A stretch of 64,000 nucleotides of DNA from Monoplex corrugatus (lineage: Eukaryota; Mollusca; Gastropoda; Littorinimorpha; Ranellidae). Made by a program: the position numbers and the translations under genes. The DNA is taken from NCBI GenBank assembly GCA_030674185.1, contig JAPXFY010000016.1, positions 39,223,466-39,287,465 on the forward strand, in the 5' to 3' direction. Of this stretch, positions 63,418 to 64,000 are shown piece by piece. Position 1 is the stretch's first letter; the number at the start of each line of letters is the position of its first letter. The notes below the pieces were generated by a model, which made no database searches, had not been told where the DNA came from, and was given only the letters and a program-made list of their open reading frames with translations.

Positions 63418-64000
63418 AATGAAAGAGCCCCCGGCATCCCCACGGGGGACCCCGCCCGATTGAAGACCCATCTGAGGGTCAAACCAATAACTTCAACACT
63501 ATCAGTCTGGTACTCCAGCGAACTCAGTTCCTCCTGTGCGGATGCCGGGGGCTCTTTCAGTACAAATAGTATTCGCACCTTCTGGAAATTCTGTGCTAAA
63601 AATTTCCTCTTTTCTGTCACTCTCTTTGTTTCTGCCTTGTTCCTTTGTTTTCTGTCATTTCTTTCTGTCATTTTCTGCCTTGCTGGTCCATTCACCTGTA
63701 CGTGTTCGATAAAGTCTTACGTAGGTTACTTTTTCCTAGGATTGATAATGGGTACATGTACTAAGTGCATTTTTGGCTCTAGGGAAATGAGTTATACGGA
63801 AGCGATTTTAGATAGTTTAGGACCGTTCTTACGTATGTTTGAGTGTCCTTAGTTATGTTGAATTTGTATTCAGGTATGCTTTTAAAATCCCCTGTGCGAT
63901 AAATTGGATGGAGTGGTCAACACCCGGGGCATTGCCTAAGATTATGTGCATGAATGCATTGATATATGTACGTCATTTTCTTTTCCTTTTTTTCCTGTTG
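63418..64000 (-). repeat. Dispersed repeat family A, reverse copy, with inverted end
   Basis: Runs to the window end. From the right: AATCCCCTGTGCGATAAATT, CAACACCCGGGGCATTGCCT. TGAAAGAGCCCCCGGCATCC (63420-63439) is matched by its perfect complement at 63540-63559, giving a 20 bp inverted pair around a 100-base loop. Confidence 0.8.

Overview
This window is animal nuclear DNA, most likely from a mollusc and probably a gastropod. The basis is long introns with GT..AG borders, several non-LTR retrotransposon families, a piggyBac transposon, many dispersed short repeats, and very abundant micro- and minisatellites. The gastropod assignment rests on repeat style and is not proven. There are no bacterial operons, no CRISPR array and no rRNA. 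Most long open frames are tandem repeats read as protein.

The one host gene I can support is on the minus strand: a DCAF12-type WD40 protein, the CUL4-DDB1 ubiquitin ligase substrate receptor. Eight coding exons lie at 57960-57563, 54645-54439, 52525-52465, 45763-45591, 44443-44381, 29345-29174, 26692-26541 and 21305-21150. All have GT and AG borders and every exon phase agrees. A further 5' exon at 60480-60294 fits in phase and is probable. The spliced product is 522 residues (454 from the downstream ATG), ending at a TGA at 21152-21150. The introns hold nearly all the other features.

1-2500: relic of a LINE with a restriction-like endonuclease, next to a 62-67 bp minisatellite. 2560-6060: dispersed repeats and microsatellites. 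6540-14350: a 34-36 bp minisatellite split by a 5.04-kb element (7252-12295) that has terminal inverted repeats and carries a decayed orphan gene. 14350-21080: short dispersed repeats, a decayed LINE and a 54/30 bp minisatellite running towards the 3' end of the DCAF12 gene. 21.3-29.2 kb: introns with LINE fragments, including an intact 518-codon reverse transcriptase frame inside a 56 bp minisatellite. 29.3-44.4 kb: one very large intron holding a 12.3-kb composite (31323-43620). That composite is a DNA transposon with a DUF7869-like gene; a near-full-length LINE and at least two more LINEs have inserted into it. 44.4-57.6 kb: further exons, a complete but frame-broken piggyBac element (46595-49675) inside a 41 bp minisatellite, and minisatellites. 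57.9-64 kb: first intron, 5' exon, upstream region, LINE fragments and CA/GT tracts.

Two themes recur. Several transposons sit inside minisatellite arrays, so the interrupted repeat unit shows the empty site and fixes the element ends. About a dozen ~190 bp foldback repeats bounded by TTAACCCTTTGACTC share their outer 11 bases with the resident piggyBac element.
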